Shown here: one piece after another, positions 40,424 through 48,940 of the stretch | Layout of the letters: each line of letters opens with the position of its first letter | How positions within the stretch are numbered: position 1 is the stretch's first letter | Source: an uncultured Eubacterium sp. | GTDB taxonomy: Bacteria; Bacillota; Clostridia; Oscillospirales; Acutalibacteraceae | Length of the DNA stretch: 64,000 bases | Assembly (NCBI GenBank): GCA_910583925.1 | Contig: CAJTZJ010000003.1 | Location: forward strand, 124,001-188,000 | Reading direction: 5' to 3' | Translations under genes and position numbers: made by a program | Notes under the pieces: model-generated | The model's input: only the letters and a program-made list of their open reading frames with translations | Databases searched by the model: none | What the model was told of the DNA's origin: nothing

Positions 40424-41881
40424 TCAGTCTTTAGCTTCTCTTCTTACTGCAAGCTCAGAAGCGATTTTGGCTTTCTTTTCTCCAACAATATCATATTTGA
40501 ACATAGGAATTGTTGAAAGAAGAGCAAGGATACCCGGCATAACCGTGTAAGCAAAGAAAATAATATCCTTTGTGCCTACATCGAAGCCTGCTGCTGTACC
40601 GGCTGTAATCTGAGCAACCGTATCAGAATAACCGGAAAACTGAACAAACACAAGACCGAGGGCTGTTCCAAGAGCAAGGCAAACCTTTATTGTAAGGGTA
40701 AGAACAGAATAGGCTGCACCCTCCATACGCTTTCCTGTTTCATATTCATAATAATCAACACAATCTGCAGTCATAATCATAGGCATAAGAGTAACCGCAC
40801 CAAACTGAAGACCGATGAGGAACAGGAAGAGATAGAAGAGAACCGTAAGCATCATATTATCAGGATTTCTGAACCATAAGAAGCCCACAATAAAGGAAAG
40901 CACGGAAACGGCAAAACCATAGAAAGACATAATCAGATAAACCTTTTTTTCGCCAAGCTTTTTAATAAGAATAGGACAAATAGCCATACTTACCATTGAG
41001 CCGATAGCCGTAACAATACCTAGAACTGCAACTAAATTCTGACTGCCGAGCAACACATTTGCAGCCTGAACCTGAATGCCCATAGCCATCTGTCTGCCGA
41101 AGCCGAGGAAATATGAAATGATAACAAGCATAAGCGGTTTATTATTCTTAAGTGCTTGAATCATATCCTTAGTTGTTGTTTTTTCGCCGGATACATAAGG
41201 TACTCTTTCCTTATTGAGCATTGGAATAAGCGCAAACAGAACGCAGCCAAGAACTGCTGTTAACACAGCTGTCCAGAAATATTCTCCGCCTATCATCGGT
41301 GTATCTGTTTCACCCTCAAATCCAATAACCTGAGAGCCACCGGGAACAATCAGGCAAACAACAGGAACAACAACTACACATGCCGAAAAACCAATCTGCT
41401 TGAATGTATTTGAAATGGAAACCACATTTGTTCTTTCAGTAGGATTCGGAGTTAAAACCGAGGCAATACCCTGCGATGGAACATCACCAAGAGTCATTGC
41501 AAGGCTCCAGATAAGATATGTAACAAAAATCCAGACATAAATAAGCATTTTATTATTCTTAAAAGGAACATCAACAAATACGACTGCCGTAAACAGAAGA
41601 AGAGGAAGAATTGAATACATAATCATTGATTTGAATTTTCCGTGTTTGCTCTTCGAACGGTCTATCATATTGCCGACAATCGGATCAAAAACTGCAGAAA
41701 CAATTTTTGCAATCAGAATCAGAATACCTACTACTGCAATATCTGCTCCGAGAATAGACGCATCAAATTCTGCCTGATATGAGTTTAAAAGACCTACGAT
41801 TGCCTGAAATCCGAAAAGACCCAGCGAATATGCGGCAATCTCTTTAAAATTCATATGCTTTTGTGTTGTTATATCTGCCAT
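40424..41881 (-). CDS. MFS transporter, GPH (glycoside-pentoside-hexuronide) family
   Basis: The 485-residue protein has twelve predicted spans. Between spans 2 and 3 it has the GPH loop DPIVGNMIDRSKSKHGKFK, where the D-R-K pattern is diagnostic for cation-coupled sugar symporters of the MelB type. It probably imports a glycoside or uronide that feeds a cytoplasmic enzyme; the substrate is unknown. ATG 41881 follows GGAGGTTTTATTT. It lies 29 nt downstream of an SDR dehydrogenase and appears co-transcribed with it. Confidence 0.85.
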   Translation of the reverse strand: MADITTQKHMNFKEIAAYSLGLFGFQAIVGLLNSYQAEFDASILGADIAVVGILILIAKIVSAVFDPIVGNMIDRSKSKHGKFKSMIMYSILPLLLFTAVVFVDVPFKNNKMLIYVWIFVTYLIWSLAMTLGDVPSQGIASVLTPNPTERTNVVSISNTFKQIGFSACVVVVPVVCLIVPGGSQVIGFEGETDTPMIGGEYFWTAVLTAVLGCVLFALIPMLNKERVPYVSGEKTTTKDMIQALKNNKPLMLVIISYFLGFGRQMAMGIQVQAANVLLGSQNLVAVLGIVTAIGSMVSMAICPILIKKLGEKKVYLIMSFYGFAVSVLSFIVGFLWFRNPDNMMLTVLFYLFLFLIGLQFGAVTLMPMIMTADCVDYYEYETGKRMEGAAYSVLTLTIKVCLALGTALGLVFVQFSGYSDTVAQITAGTAAGFDVGTKDIIFFAYTVMPGILALLSTIPMFKYDIVGEKKAKIASELAVRREAKD

Positions 41882-41910
41882 AAATAAAACCTCCGTTTTA
41901 AAAATACAAA

Positions 41911-42744
41911 TTAATCTTTAAATATTTCACTGAACAGGTCAATATCGGCAGCCTTCATAACTGCACTGAATAATCTGCTTCCGTTAACGGGAAGAAGCTT
42001 TCCGAAGATACTCATCGCGTGGGCGTCCATTCCGTGAATCTGAAGTGCCTGCTTACGCTCTATACCGAACATAATCATTTTAACCATTAAATCGCAGTCT
42101 GTTGAAATCATATCAATCAGCTTCTGCCCTTTTTCGCTTTCTGCCGATTGATTTCTCATAATATCGGTTTTTGTAAAGCCCGGACAAACCAAACCAACAT
42201 AAAGTCTGCCTCTGTATTCTTCCCTCATAGCTTCCGTAAACGCTTTAAGAGCCGCCTTTGAAGCCGAATAAGAGGAAGTACCTGCAAGGCTCATAAGCGA
42301 GGCGGACGAGTCAATATTAATAACTGCGCCGTTTTCGCTTTTTAACAGAAAAGGCATAAGCTCCTTAATGGAATAAACAGCAGAAAAGAAATTGATATTC
42401 ATAACATTTTCTATTTCTTCAACATCATATTTGTCTACCCTTTTGAATTTAGGAAGAATTCCCGCATTATTTATCAGAACATCCGGCTGTATTCCGTTTT
42501 CGGCAAGCTCAGAAGTAAAACTCTGCCAGTTCTCACGCTTTGAAACATCAAAAAGTTTATATGTAAACTGCTCGGCATAGCTTGGACCTAATTCTTCAAT
42601 AAATTTTTTCATTTTCGGCTCACTTCGTGCTATTCCGATAACATTGCAGCCGTGCTTTTTTATAAGAGCAGCTGCAATACCTGCCCCCATACCGCCTGAC
42701 GCACCCGTTACAATACAGGTTTTGCCATTTAACCAGCAAGACAA
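41911..42744 (-). CDS. Short-chain dehydrogenase/reductase with TTG start
   Basis: The 277-residue NAD(P)-dependent enzyme has the Rossmann motif TGASGGMGAGIA, NNAG at LINNAGILPKF, and the catalytic Ser-Tyr-Lys set as IDSSASL...SSYSASKAAL. The start is TTG 42744, because AAGGAGGGATTAAGA is an ideal ribosome site and no ATG is close. Its promoter overlaps a 10-bp inverted repeat. With the adjacent GPH transporter it may process an imported sugar or steroid-like glycoside, but no substrate can be named. Confidence 0.85.
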   Translation of the reverse strand: MSCWLNGKTCIVTGASGGMGAGIAAALIKKHGCNVIGIARSEPKMKKFIEELGPSYAEQFTYKLFDVSKRENWQSFTSELAENGIQPDVLINNAGILPKFKRVDKYDVEEIENVMNINFFSAVYSIKELMPFLLKSENGAVINIDSSASLMSLAGTSSYSASKAALKAFTEAMREEYRGRLYVGLVCPGFTKTDIMRNQSAESEKGQKLIDMISTDCDLMVKMIMFGIERKQALQIHGMDAHAMSIFGKLLPVNGSRLFSAVMKAADIDLFSEIFKD

Positions 42745-42768
42745 TCTTAATCCCTCCTTACAAAAAGT

Positions 42769-42808
42769 AACCTGTGTCTATTATACAGTAAAAGACACAG
42801 GTTTACAA
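42769..42808 (-). promoter_or_regulatory. Promoter and inverted-repeat operator of the SDR-GPH unit
   Basis: Reverse-strand TTGTAA (42803-42808) and TATAAT (42780-42785) are 17 nt apart. A perfect inverted repeat AACCTGTGTC/GACACAGGTT (42769-42778 and 42794-42803) brackets the -10 box. It may be an operator for an unlinked repressor. It could also act as the terminator hairpin of the upstream bioY unit, since ACTTTTTG follows. Confidence 0.6.
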
Positions 42809-42818
42809 TAAAAAATCA

Positions 42819-43115
42819 CTATTTTTTGCATATATAATACCATTGACAATCCGAGCATATTCTTGCTATATTGCCCGCACCGAATTGAGCAGTAAGCTCG
42901 TCAAAACGGCACACTTTTTCATTATCCCTGCACACACCGTCAATGAGATTCGGGCAAAAAGCACAGATATCATCTGCATCAAAAACGATTGCATAATCTT
43001 CTCCGCTCATAAAGCGTTCCTTAACACTTTGCATATTTTTGCAGAATTCCTCACTATATCCGCTGCCGCTAAAACGGGGAAGGCAGTTTAGATGATGTGC
43101 CCTAAGCCTTAACAT
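42819..43115 (-). CDS. DUF1284 cysteine-rich protein
   Basis: The 98-residue protein starts LRLRAHHLNCLPRF and has cysteines in CAFCPNLIDGVC and CSDCQWYYIC, spaced like an Fe-S or zinc site. The function of DUF1284 is not known. ATG 43115 lies within the last codons of bioY and follows AAAGGCTTGATAAGC, so it is translationally coupled to the biotin transporter and under BirA control. Confidence 0.8.
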   Translation of the reverse strand: MLRLRAHHLNCLPRFSGSGYSEEFCKNMQSVKERFMSGEDYAIVFDADDICAFCPNLIDGVCRDNEKVCRFDELTAQFGAGNIARICSDCQWYYICKK

Positions 43116-43665
43116 GCTTATCAAGCCTTTTGCAAAGAAGCGTTGCAACCACGATTTTCACAATATCAGGGATAATGAACGGTACAACACACATTGAAAG
43201 GGCTGCGCCAATCGTTACAGCCTCTGCATTGCTATTATTATAAATAACAAACCATGCAGTTCCGAAAGCATAACAGACAGCAATGCCGATAACCATTGAA
43301 AGAGCATAAACCCAAATCTTTTTTCCAAGCACTTTGAGCATTATGCCAACAATTAAAGCTGTAAAAATAAAGCCGATAATATATCCGCCTGTCATACCGA
43401 AAAGCACGCCGGCACCGGATGAAAAGCCCGCAAAAACAGGCACTCCGATTAAACCAAGTAATATATAAACAAGAACTGTAAGAACACTCTTTTTTGTTCC
43501 CAACAAGCCCGCTGTAATACAGACAGCCATAGTCTGCAATGTTACCGGCACCGCAAACGGAATGGATATCCATGAACACACTGCAATTAACGCTGCAAAA
43601 ATTCCGATATAAGCAATGTCAATCGTTTTAAACCTTTTGCTTTTTTTAACTTCTTGATTTTTCAT
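43102..43665 (-). CDS. bioY: Biotin transporter BioY (ECF S-component)
   Basis: The 187-residue membrane protein has six predicted spans. It carries the BioY blocks PFAVPVTLQTMAV and LIGVPVFAGFSSGAGVLFG with GGYIIGF. It binds biotin and works with the shared ECF energy module, which is not in the window. Its promoter is covered by a BirA operator, so expression falls when biotin is plentiful. Confidence 0.95.
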   Translation of the reverse strand: MKNQEVKKSKRFKTIDIAYIGIFAALIAVCSWISIPFAVPVTLQTMAVCITAGLLGTKKSVLTVLVYILLGLIGVPVFAGFSSGAGVLFGMTGGYIIGFIFTALIVGIMLKVLGKKIWVYALSMVIGIAVCYAFGTAWFVIYNNSNAEAVTIGAALSMCVVPFIIPDIVKIVVATLLCKRLDKHVKA

Positions 43666-43708
43666 ATCCTGTCCTCCTGAAAAACTCTCTTAAGTTTGTT
43701 ATGTATTA

Positions 43709-43737
43709 TTTATACACTGAGCAAAACAGATTGTCAA
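43709..43737 (-). promoter_or_regulatory. bioY promoter
   Basis: Reverse-strand TTGACA (43732-43737) and TATAAA (43709-43714), 17-nt spacer. The -35 box lies in the right half-site of the BirA operator. Confidence 0.75.
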
Positions 43738-43762
43738 CCATTTAATTGTTTAAGGTTTACAA
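43731..43762. promoter_or_regulatory. BirA operator (biotin repressor site)
   Basis: TTGTCAACC and GGTTTACAA are inverted half-sites separated by 14 bp, matching the BirA consensus TTGTTAACC-N14/15-GGTTAACAA with one mismatch per half. It overlaps the bioY -35 box and lies 10 bp from the opposing promoter. Confidence 0.85.
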
Positions 43763-43771
43763 TTAAAACAT

Positions 43772-43800
43772 TTGCACAAAAGCATATAATATGATAATAT
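43772..43800 (+). promoter_or_regulatory. Promoter of the PHP-domain gene
   Basis: TTGCAC (43772-43777) and TAATAT (43795-43800), 17-nt spacer. Confidence 0.5.
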
Positions 43801-43820
43801 AAAAAAAGAGGTGAAGATTT

Positions 43821-44812
43821 GTGGAAAGAAAATGGTTTAAAGGGGATACACACTTGCATACAATAAACAGTGACGGTGTGCTTACCAAAGGACAGCTTGT
43901 TGAATACTGCAAAAAGCAGGGACTGAATTTCATAATCATCACAGACCATAATTATAACACAGTTGAAAAAAGCTACTATGACGACGATATGCTTGTTATT
44001 CAAGGGCAGGAATTAACAGATGACAATGGTCATGTCAACATCTGGGGCGCAAAAGTTCCCGAAGAGCCGCCATATACGCTTAACACACGAGAAGATTACG
44101 AAAAAATTATTGCAAAATGTAAAGAAGCCGGGGCAACCGTTTCATTAAATCATCCTTTCTGCTCCATGTGCGGCTTCAGATTTGATATAAACGGAATGTA
44201 TTGCGATTGTGTTGAGGTATGGAATACAATTCAGCATTCCGACAATATGGTAAACCGTGACTGGTGGGTAAATCAGCTTTTAGCCGGAAACAGAATTCCC
44301 GCTGTAGGCGGTTCTGATTTTCATAAGGAATATATCCCGGTGTTAAGCTTCTTATCTCTTGCCCTACAACCATCGTGCTTGCCGAGGACAACACAGCCGA
44401 TGCTATTCTGAAGGCTATGCGCGAAGGCAGAAGCGTTGTAACAAATTCCCCTTCCTCAACAATGATTTATCTGACCTGCGGTGATGCTGTTATCGGCGAT
44501 AGTGTACCATTTGAAAAAGGGAAACGAGTAGATATAAAATTAACCAATCTGTTCAGGCACCACAAAGTTACCGTTTTCAACAACAAAACGCCGATTTTCA
44601 GCTTTGATTCAGGCTGTAAAAAATACAAGGAATACTCTTTCAGCTGTGAAGTTAAGGAAAAGGGCTTTGTAAGAGCGGAAGTAACTTATGAATACAAGGG
44701 AATTGCTAAAAAAACTTATAAGTTTGCAGAAGAAAAATATCTCGGCTGCAAAAACACAAACGGTTTTCCTCCTTTCATAAGAGCATTTACAAATCCTATC
44801 TGGTTTGAGTAA
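43821..44812 (+). pseudogene. PHP-domain metallohydrolase (CehA/McbA-like), frameshifted
   Basis: Frame 1 (43821-44411, GTG start after AGAGGTGAAGATTT) encodes KGDTHLHTINSDG, ITDHNY, SLNHPF and GGSDFH, the metal-binding motifs of the PHP phosphoesterase family. Just after GSDFHKEY the homologous sequence continues in the -1 frame as PGVKLLIS, PTTIVLAEDNTADAIL and an Ig-like C-terminus, to 44812. The shift falls at about 44330-44340, near TATCCCGG. A one-base deletion explains it: a recent inactivating mutation or a sequencing error. The restored product would be about 330 residues. Confidence 0.8.
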
Positions 44813-44814
44813 TT

Positions 44815-46332
44815 ATGGATAATAATAAAGAAAAAATACAAGCTATACCTAAAAACTTTAAAATAAACACACGAATTGTTCTAACATCGGTTTTAGCCAT
44901 TGCGATTCCGACGATACTTATCATCGTGCTTACCATTACCATGTTTTCCGTTGCATCATCAAAAATCAATTCGCCCGCTATTTCGTCTGCTTCCTACAAT
45001 GTTGTAATCCAGCTTAAATGGAATCAGATTGCATCGGAAACAGCAAGAGCGCTTGAAAAAAACACGGATAATGACAAAAAGCTTAAAGATATTTCGGAGA
45101 TGTGCGCAAGCTTTGAAGAGGACGGCGCATTCATTCTTATAACCGAAAACGGCAAGACATTTTATTGCTCGGAAACAGATGATAACAAAATTGAAAAAAT
45201 GAATTCCGCCTTATCGGAACAAAGCGATGACAGTTCATATTACCTTGGTGAAGACGGCTTAATAATAACTGCAACCACGGCAAACGAAAATCATACATAC
45301 AGCTTTGTTATAATTAATGAAAAGCTTTCATTTCCTAATTTTTCAAATGTAAAACCCGATAGCATTATAGGAACATTTATTAACAGAACAAGCCTTGTTT
45401 TAACAAGCATTGTTTTGCTTTTTATCATTGCAATCGTTATTATTTCATTTATAACATCGAAAACAATAGTCGGTCCTATAAAACAGATAACAGAGGTTGC
45501 AAATGAAATTGCAAAGGGCAATTTTGAACACGAGCTTGAATACAAATCAAAAAACGAATTGGGGCATCTTGCCGAAAGCTTCAATGATATGAGGCTGAGA
45601 GTTAAAGCTTTGATTGAAGAGCAGAGCCTTGCAGATAAAAAGCAAAAGGAAATGATTGCGGGAATTGCTCACGATTTGAGAACGCCGCTGACTTCTGTTA
45701 AGGGATATCTTGAGGGGCTTCGTGACGGCATTGCCGATACGCCGGAAAAACAGAAAAGATATATGGATATCATTTATTCCTCCACCTGTGATACGGAAAA
45801 AATGCTGGATGAGCTTTTAACAATCTCAAAGTTAGAGCTCGGCTCTGTAACACTGAATTGTGAAAAGGTTGAAATATCAGATTTTATCAGCTATGCCGGA
45901 CAGATTGGTGAAGAGCTTGAAAAAAAGGATTTTGATTTTGAAATTATTGATAAAACAAAAAGTGCTGTTACTTTGAACCTTGATACAGACAGCTTTTCCA
46001 GAGTCATAAACAACATTATTTCAAACAGCATTAAATACCGAAACAAAGACATAAGAGGAAAAATTAAAATAACTGTTTTTGAATATAAAAACACCATATT
46101 ATTTGAAATTTCGGATAACGGAATGGGTGTAGACAAGGAAAGCCTGCCAAGAATTTTTGATACGCTTTACAGAGCGGACAAAGCGCGCACCAATGTTCGC
46201 AACGGCTCAGGACTTGGACTTGCAATCTGCAAACAGATTGTTGAAATGCACGAAGGACTTATATGGGCGCAGAGTGAGCTTGGAAAAGGACTTTCCATTT
46301 TCATTTCGCTTCCGATAACCGATAAAGCTTAA
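44815..46332 (+). CDS. Sensor histidine kinase
   Basis: This 505-residue membrane kinase has two spans (about 21-46 and 192-215) flanking a ~145-residue extracellular sensor. A HAMP domain (VGPIKQITEVANEIAKGNF) follows, then the HisKA helix with phospho-acceptor H286 in IAHDLRTPL, and the ATPase N, G1 and G2 boxes (NNIISNSIKYR, ISDNGMGV, GSGLGLAI). The signal is unknown. ATG 44815 is 2 nt after the PHP gene stop with no clear ribosome site. It pairs with the response regulator 20 nt downstream. Confidence 0.92.
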   Translation: MDNNKEKIQAIPKNFKINTRIVLTSVLAIAIPTILIIVLTITMFSVASSKINSPAISSASYNVVIQLKWNQIASETARALEKNTDNDKKLKDISEMCASFEEDGAFILITENGKTFYCSETDDNKIEKMNSALSEQSDDSSYYLGEDGLIITATTANENHTYSFVIINEKLSFPNFSNVKPDSIIGTFINRTSLVLTSIVLLFIIAIVIISFITSKTIVGPIKQITEVANEIAKGNFEHELEYKSKNELGHLAESFNDMRLRVKALIEEQSLADKKQKEMIAGIAHDLRTPLTSVKGYLEGLRDGIADTPEKQKRYMDIIYSSTCDTEKMLDELLTISKLELGSVTLNCEKVEISDFISYAGQIGEELEKKDFDFEIIDKTKSAVTLNLDTDSFSRVINNIISNSIKYRNKDIRGKIKITVFEYKNTILFEISDNGMGVDKESLPRIFDTLYRADKARTNVRNGSGLGLAICKQIVEMHEGLIWAQSELGKGLSIFISLPITDKA

Positions 46333-46352
46333 CTGAAAGGATACAGGAGAAT

Positions 46353-47057
46353 ATGAAAAAGATTTTAATTATTGAGGACGATTTAAATATTCAGACACTT
46401 GAAAAGGATTATCTTGAAGCAAATTCCTTTTCTGTTAAAACCGCAAGCAACGGAACAGACGGATTGCAGCTTGCATTAAATGAAGAATTCGATTTAATTT
46501 TGCTCGATATTATGCTTCCGGAAATAGACGGCTTGGAAATCTGCAGAAAAATCCGCGATGTTATTGATATCCCAATCCTGCTTGTAAGCGCAAAAAAGGA
46601 AGACCTTGATAAAATCAAAGGTCTTGGTTACGGAGCTGATGATTATATTGTTAAGCCCTTTTCTCCCAGCGAGCTTGTTGCAAGAGTTATTGCACACATA
46701 AGCAGATATCAGCGTTTAACAGCAAAAAACGCACCGAAGGAGAAAGAACAGAACGCCGAGCTTATAGAAATAGACAGCTTAAGACTGGACGGAAAATCAC
46801 GCAGAGCATATGTTGGAGAAACAGAAATCATCCTTACAAACAAGGAGTTTGATTTGCTTCATTTTCTTGCTGCCAGCCCCGATACGGTTTACAGCAAGGA
46901 TGACCTTTTCAATAAAATCTGGCAGTATGATTCCATTGGCGAAACCTCAACGGTTACTGTTCATGTAAATAGAATACGAGATAAAATCAAAGAGGTAAAC
47001 GATAAGCTGGATTATATCCACACCGTTTGGGGAAAGGGATACAGATTCAACAAATAA
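46353..47057 (+). CDS. OmpR-family response regulator
   Basis: The 234-residue regulator has a receiver domain with phospho-acceptor D52 in ILLDIMLPEIDG and acidic EDD at 8-10. A winged-helix DNA-binding domain ends TVHVNRIRDKI...YIHTVWGKGYRF. ATG 46353 follows AGGATACAGGAGAAT. It is the partner of the kinase directly upstream. Its targets are not evident here. Confidence 0.95.
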   Translation: MKKILIIEDDLNIQTLEKDYLEANSFSVKTASNGTDGLQLALNEEFDLILLDIMLPEIDGLEICRKIRDVIDIPILLVSAKKEDLDKIKGLGYGADDYIVKPFSPSELVARVIAHISRYQRLTAKNAPKEKEQNAELIEIDSLRLDGKSRRAYVGETEIILTNKEFDLLHFLAASPDTVYSKDDLFNKIWQYDSIGETSTVTVHVNRIRDKIKEVNDKLDYIHTVWGKGYRFNK

Positions 47058-47096
47058 ATCTGCAATTCTGCTAAGGTGCCGTAACGAAGTATTAAA

Positions 47097-47129
47097 TAAG
47101 CGATCCGAGCATTATGTTCTGATCGCTTA
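47097..47129 (+). terminator. Terminator of the two-component operon
   Basis: TAAGCGATC pairs with GATCGCTTA around a 15-nt loop; the downstream tract is A/T rich rather than a pure T run. Confidence 0.6.
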
Positions 47130-47174
47130 CATTATATAAAATAATTTATATATAAGAAAGTGAAGAATGGTCAA

Positions 47175-48209
47175 ATGATAAAACCGAAAAGATTAAGTAA
47201 AGGTGATAAAATTGCAGTTGTGAGCCTGTCCTGGGGTGGATTAGGGGATGATTGCTTTATTCATAAATTTAATATTGCTAAAGAACGTTTGGAAAAAGAT
47301 TTTGGGTTAGAGGTAATTTGTATGCCTCATGCATTAAAAGGGAGCGAATTTGTAGCAAATCATCCGGAATTAAGAGCTAAAGATTTAATGGATGCCTTTT
47401 CTGATCATTCTATTTCTGCAATTTTTTGTGCCATTGGCGGAGATGACACAATACGAATATTACCCTATATAGATTTGGAGATAATTAAAAATAGCCCCAA
47501 AATTTTTATGGGTTATTCAGATACAACCATTAATCACTTTATGATGTATAAAGCAGGATTAGTATCTTTTTATGGACCATCCATAATGTGTGAATTCGGT
47601 GAGTATGTTAAAATGTTTGATTACACTCAAAATGCAGTCAAAGATATACTTTTTGGTGAATGGGAGCAATATCAGCTTTTGCCGAGTGCTGAATGGACAG
47701 ATGACTATGTCCTTTGGAAGGAAAGTAATATAAATACCCCACACCATATGAAAAAAGATACGCACGGATATGAAGTAATTAACGGAAGAAAAATTGTTCA
47801 AGGACATTTACTTGGTGGATGCATAGATGTATTTATGATGGCGATTGGAACTGAAATCTGGCCTGCACTTAAGGAATGGGAAGATGCTATTCTTTTTATT
47901 GAAACCAGCGAGGATATACCATCACCGAAATTTATAAAATGGACATTTAGAAATCTTGCGGCACAAGGTATCCTAAATGTCATTAAAGGAATTGTTGTAG
48001 GTAAACCACAAGGTGAAAAATACTATGAGGAATATAAAGCAGCAATTATGCAGGTTGTTGTAAATGAAGAGCACTTAAACAATTTGCCCATTTTTTATAA
48101 CGCCAACTTTGGTCATTCAAAACCTATCGGCATTATTCCTTATGGTATCCAAGTCCAATTGGACTGTGAAAATAAGTCTATTGTTTTATTGGAATGTCCA
48201 ACAGTTTAA
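47175..48209 (+). CDS. S66 family peptidase, LD-carboxypeptidase/MccF-like
   Basis: The 344-residue serine peptidase has the nucleophile Ser in MGYSDTTINH, GPSIMCEFGEY, LLGGCIDVFMMAIGT, FIETSEDIPSP and a final His in NFGHSKPIG, the S66 set. Family members cleave LD-peptide bonds of recycled murein or hydrolyse processed microcin C, giving immunity. The length and GG-CIDVF block fit the MccF branch. ATG 47175 is preferred; a GTG at 47160 in the same frame is possible. Codon use is more AT-rich than in neighbours, so transfer is possible. Confidence 0.85.
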   Translation: MIKPKRLSKGDKIAVVSLSWGGLGDDCFIHKFNIAKERLEKDFGLEVICMPHALKGSEFVANHPELRAKDLMDAFSDHSISAIFCAIGGDDTIRILPYIDLEIIKNSPKIFMGYSDTTINHFMMYKAGLVSFYGPSIMCEFGEYVKMFDYTQNAVKDILFGEWEQYQLLPSAEWTDDYVLWKESNINTPHHMKKDTHGYEVINGRKIVQGHLLGGCIDVFMMAIGTEIWPALKEWEDAILFIETSEDIPSPKFIKWTFRNLAAQGILNVIKGIVVGKPQGEKYYEEYKAAIMQVVVNEEHLNNLPIFYNANFGHSKPIGIIPYGIQVQLDCENKSIVLLECPTV

Positions 48210-48240
48210 GGTAATAATTTTTTAAGATGAATGTTAGCAA

Positions 48241-48277
48241 AAAACAAGGTACAGCCAATAGGCTGTACCTTGTTTTA
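48241..48277. terminator. Bidirectional terminator
   Basis: AAAACAAGGTACAGCC pairs perfectly with GGCTGTACCTTGTTTT around AATA, between convergent genes. Confidence 0.88.
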
Positions 48278-48940
48278 TTATATGTATTTTAAAACATCAT
48301 AAATAGTATCAATAGTAGGCACATCCGCTCTGAGCTTTTGATTTTCGAACCAGCCCCAATTCATTCTGATTGCCTTCATTCCCGAAGAAAGCGCACCCTC
48401 TATATCATTAATCGGATGATCGCCTACATAAACACAATCCGCGGTATCAAGGCCCAGCTTATCGGCAGTGTATCTGAAGATTTCAGGATTTGGCTTTGCA
48501 AAGGGCAAATCTCCCGAAACAACAACGATATCACAATACGGCATAAGACCGCTTTCGCTCATTTTTCTATGCTGCAAAACAGACGGACCATTTGTTATAA
48601 CGCCTGTTTTAATACCCATTCTTCTGAGTTCCTTAAGCAGCGGAACAGAATCAGGAAATACAACATTATAATAGCCGAAATTTTCATCATAATGATTTGC
48701 AAGAACCGTTTTTGACGGTGAATTCTTCCAATTCCACAAATCGATAAGGCTCTGATACCATTCTTCTCTGTTAACATAGCCGCCGTTGCCCGTTTCAACC
48801 ATATTGGTTTTTCTTTTCTTCTTTTCTTCTTCTGATAAATCAGACAGAAATGCTGCCATAAAGGCATCCATATATTTTTCAAACGCCGCAGTTCTGTCCT
48901 GCAGGGTTTCATCAAAATCAAACAATACTGCTTTTGTCAT
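48278..48940 (-). CDS. HAD-superfamily hydrolase
   Basis: The 220-residue phosphatase has HAD motif I DFDETLQDR, motif II ITNGPS, motif III KPNPEIF and motif IV VGDHPINDIEGA, with a helical cap. YjjG/pyrimidine-nucleotidase-like and phosphoglycolate-like enzymes share this layout, and the substrate is not determinable. ATG 48940 lies inside the 3' end of ribF and follows AAAGGAACAGCTTGATT, so it is coupled to ribF. It might act on a flavin-related phosphate, but that is only context. Confidence 0.85.
   Translation of the reverse strand: MTKAVLFDFDETLQDRTAAFEKYMDAFMAAFLSDLSEEEKKKRKTNMVETGNGGYVNREEWYQSLIDLWNWKNSPSKTVLANHYDENFGYYNVVFPDSVPLLKELRRMGIKTGVITNGPSVLQHRKMSESGLMPYCDIVVVSGDLPFAKPNPEIFRYTADKLGLDTADCVYVGDHPINDIEGALSSGMKAIRMNWGWFENQKLRADVPTIDTIYDVLKYI

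Noticed and set aside
44375..44812. Independent 145-residue gene starting at GTG 44375
   Set aside because: It is the C-terminal part of the upstream PHP-domain protein in the -1 frame, with no ribosome site of its own.
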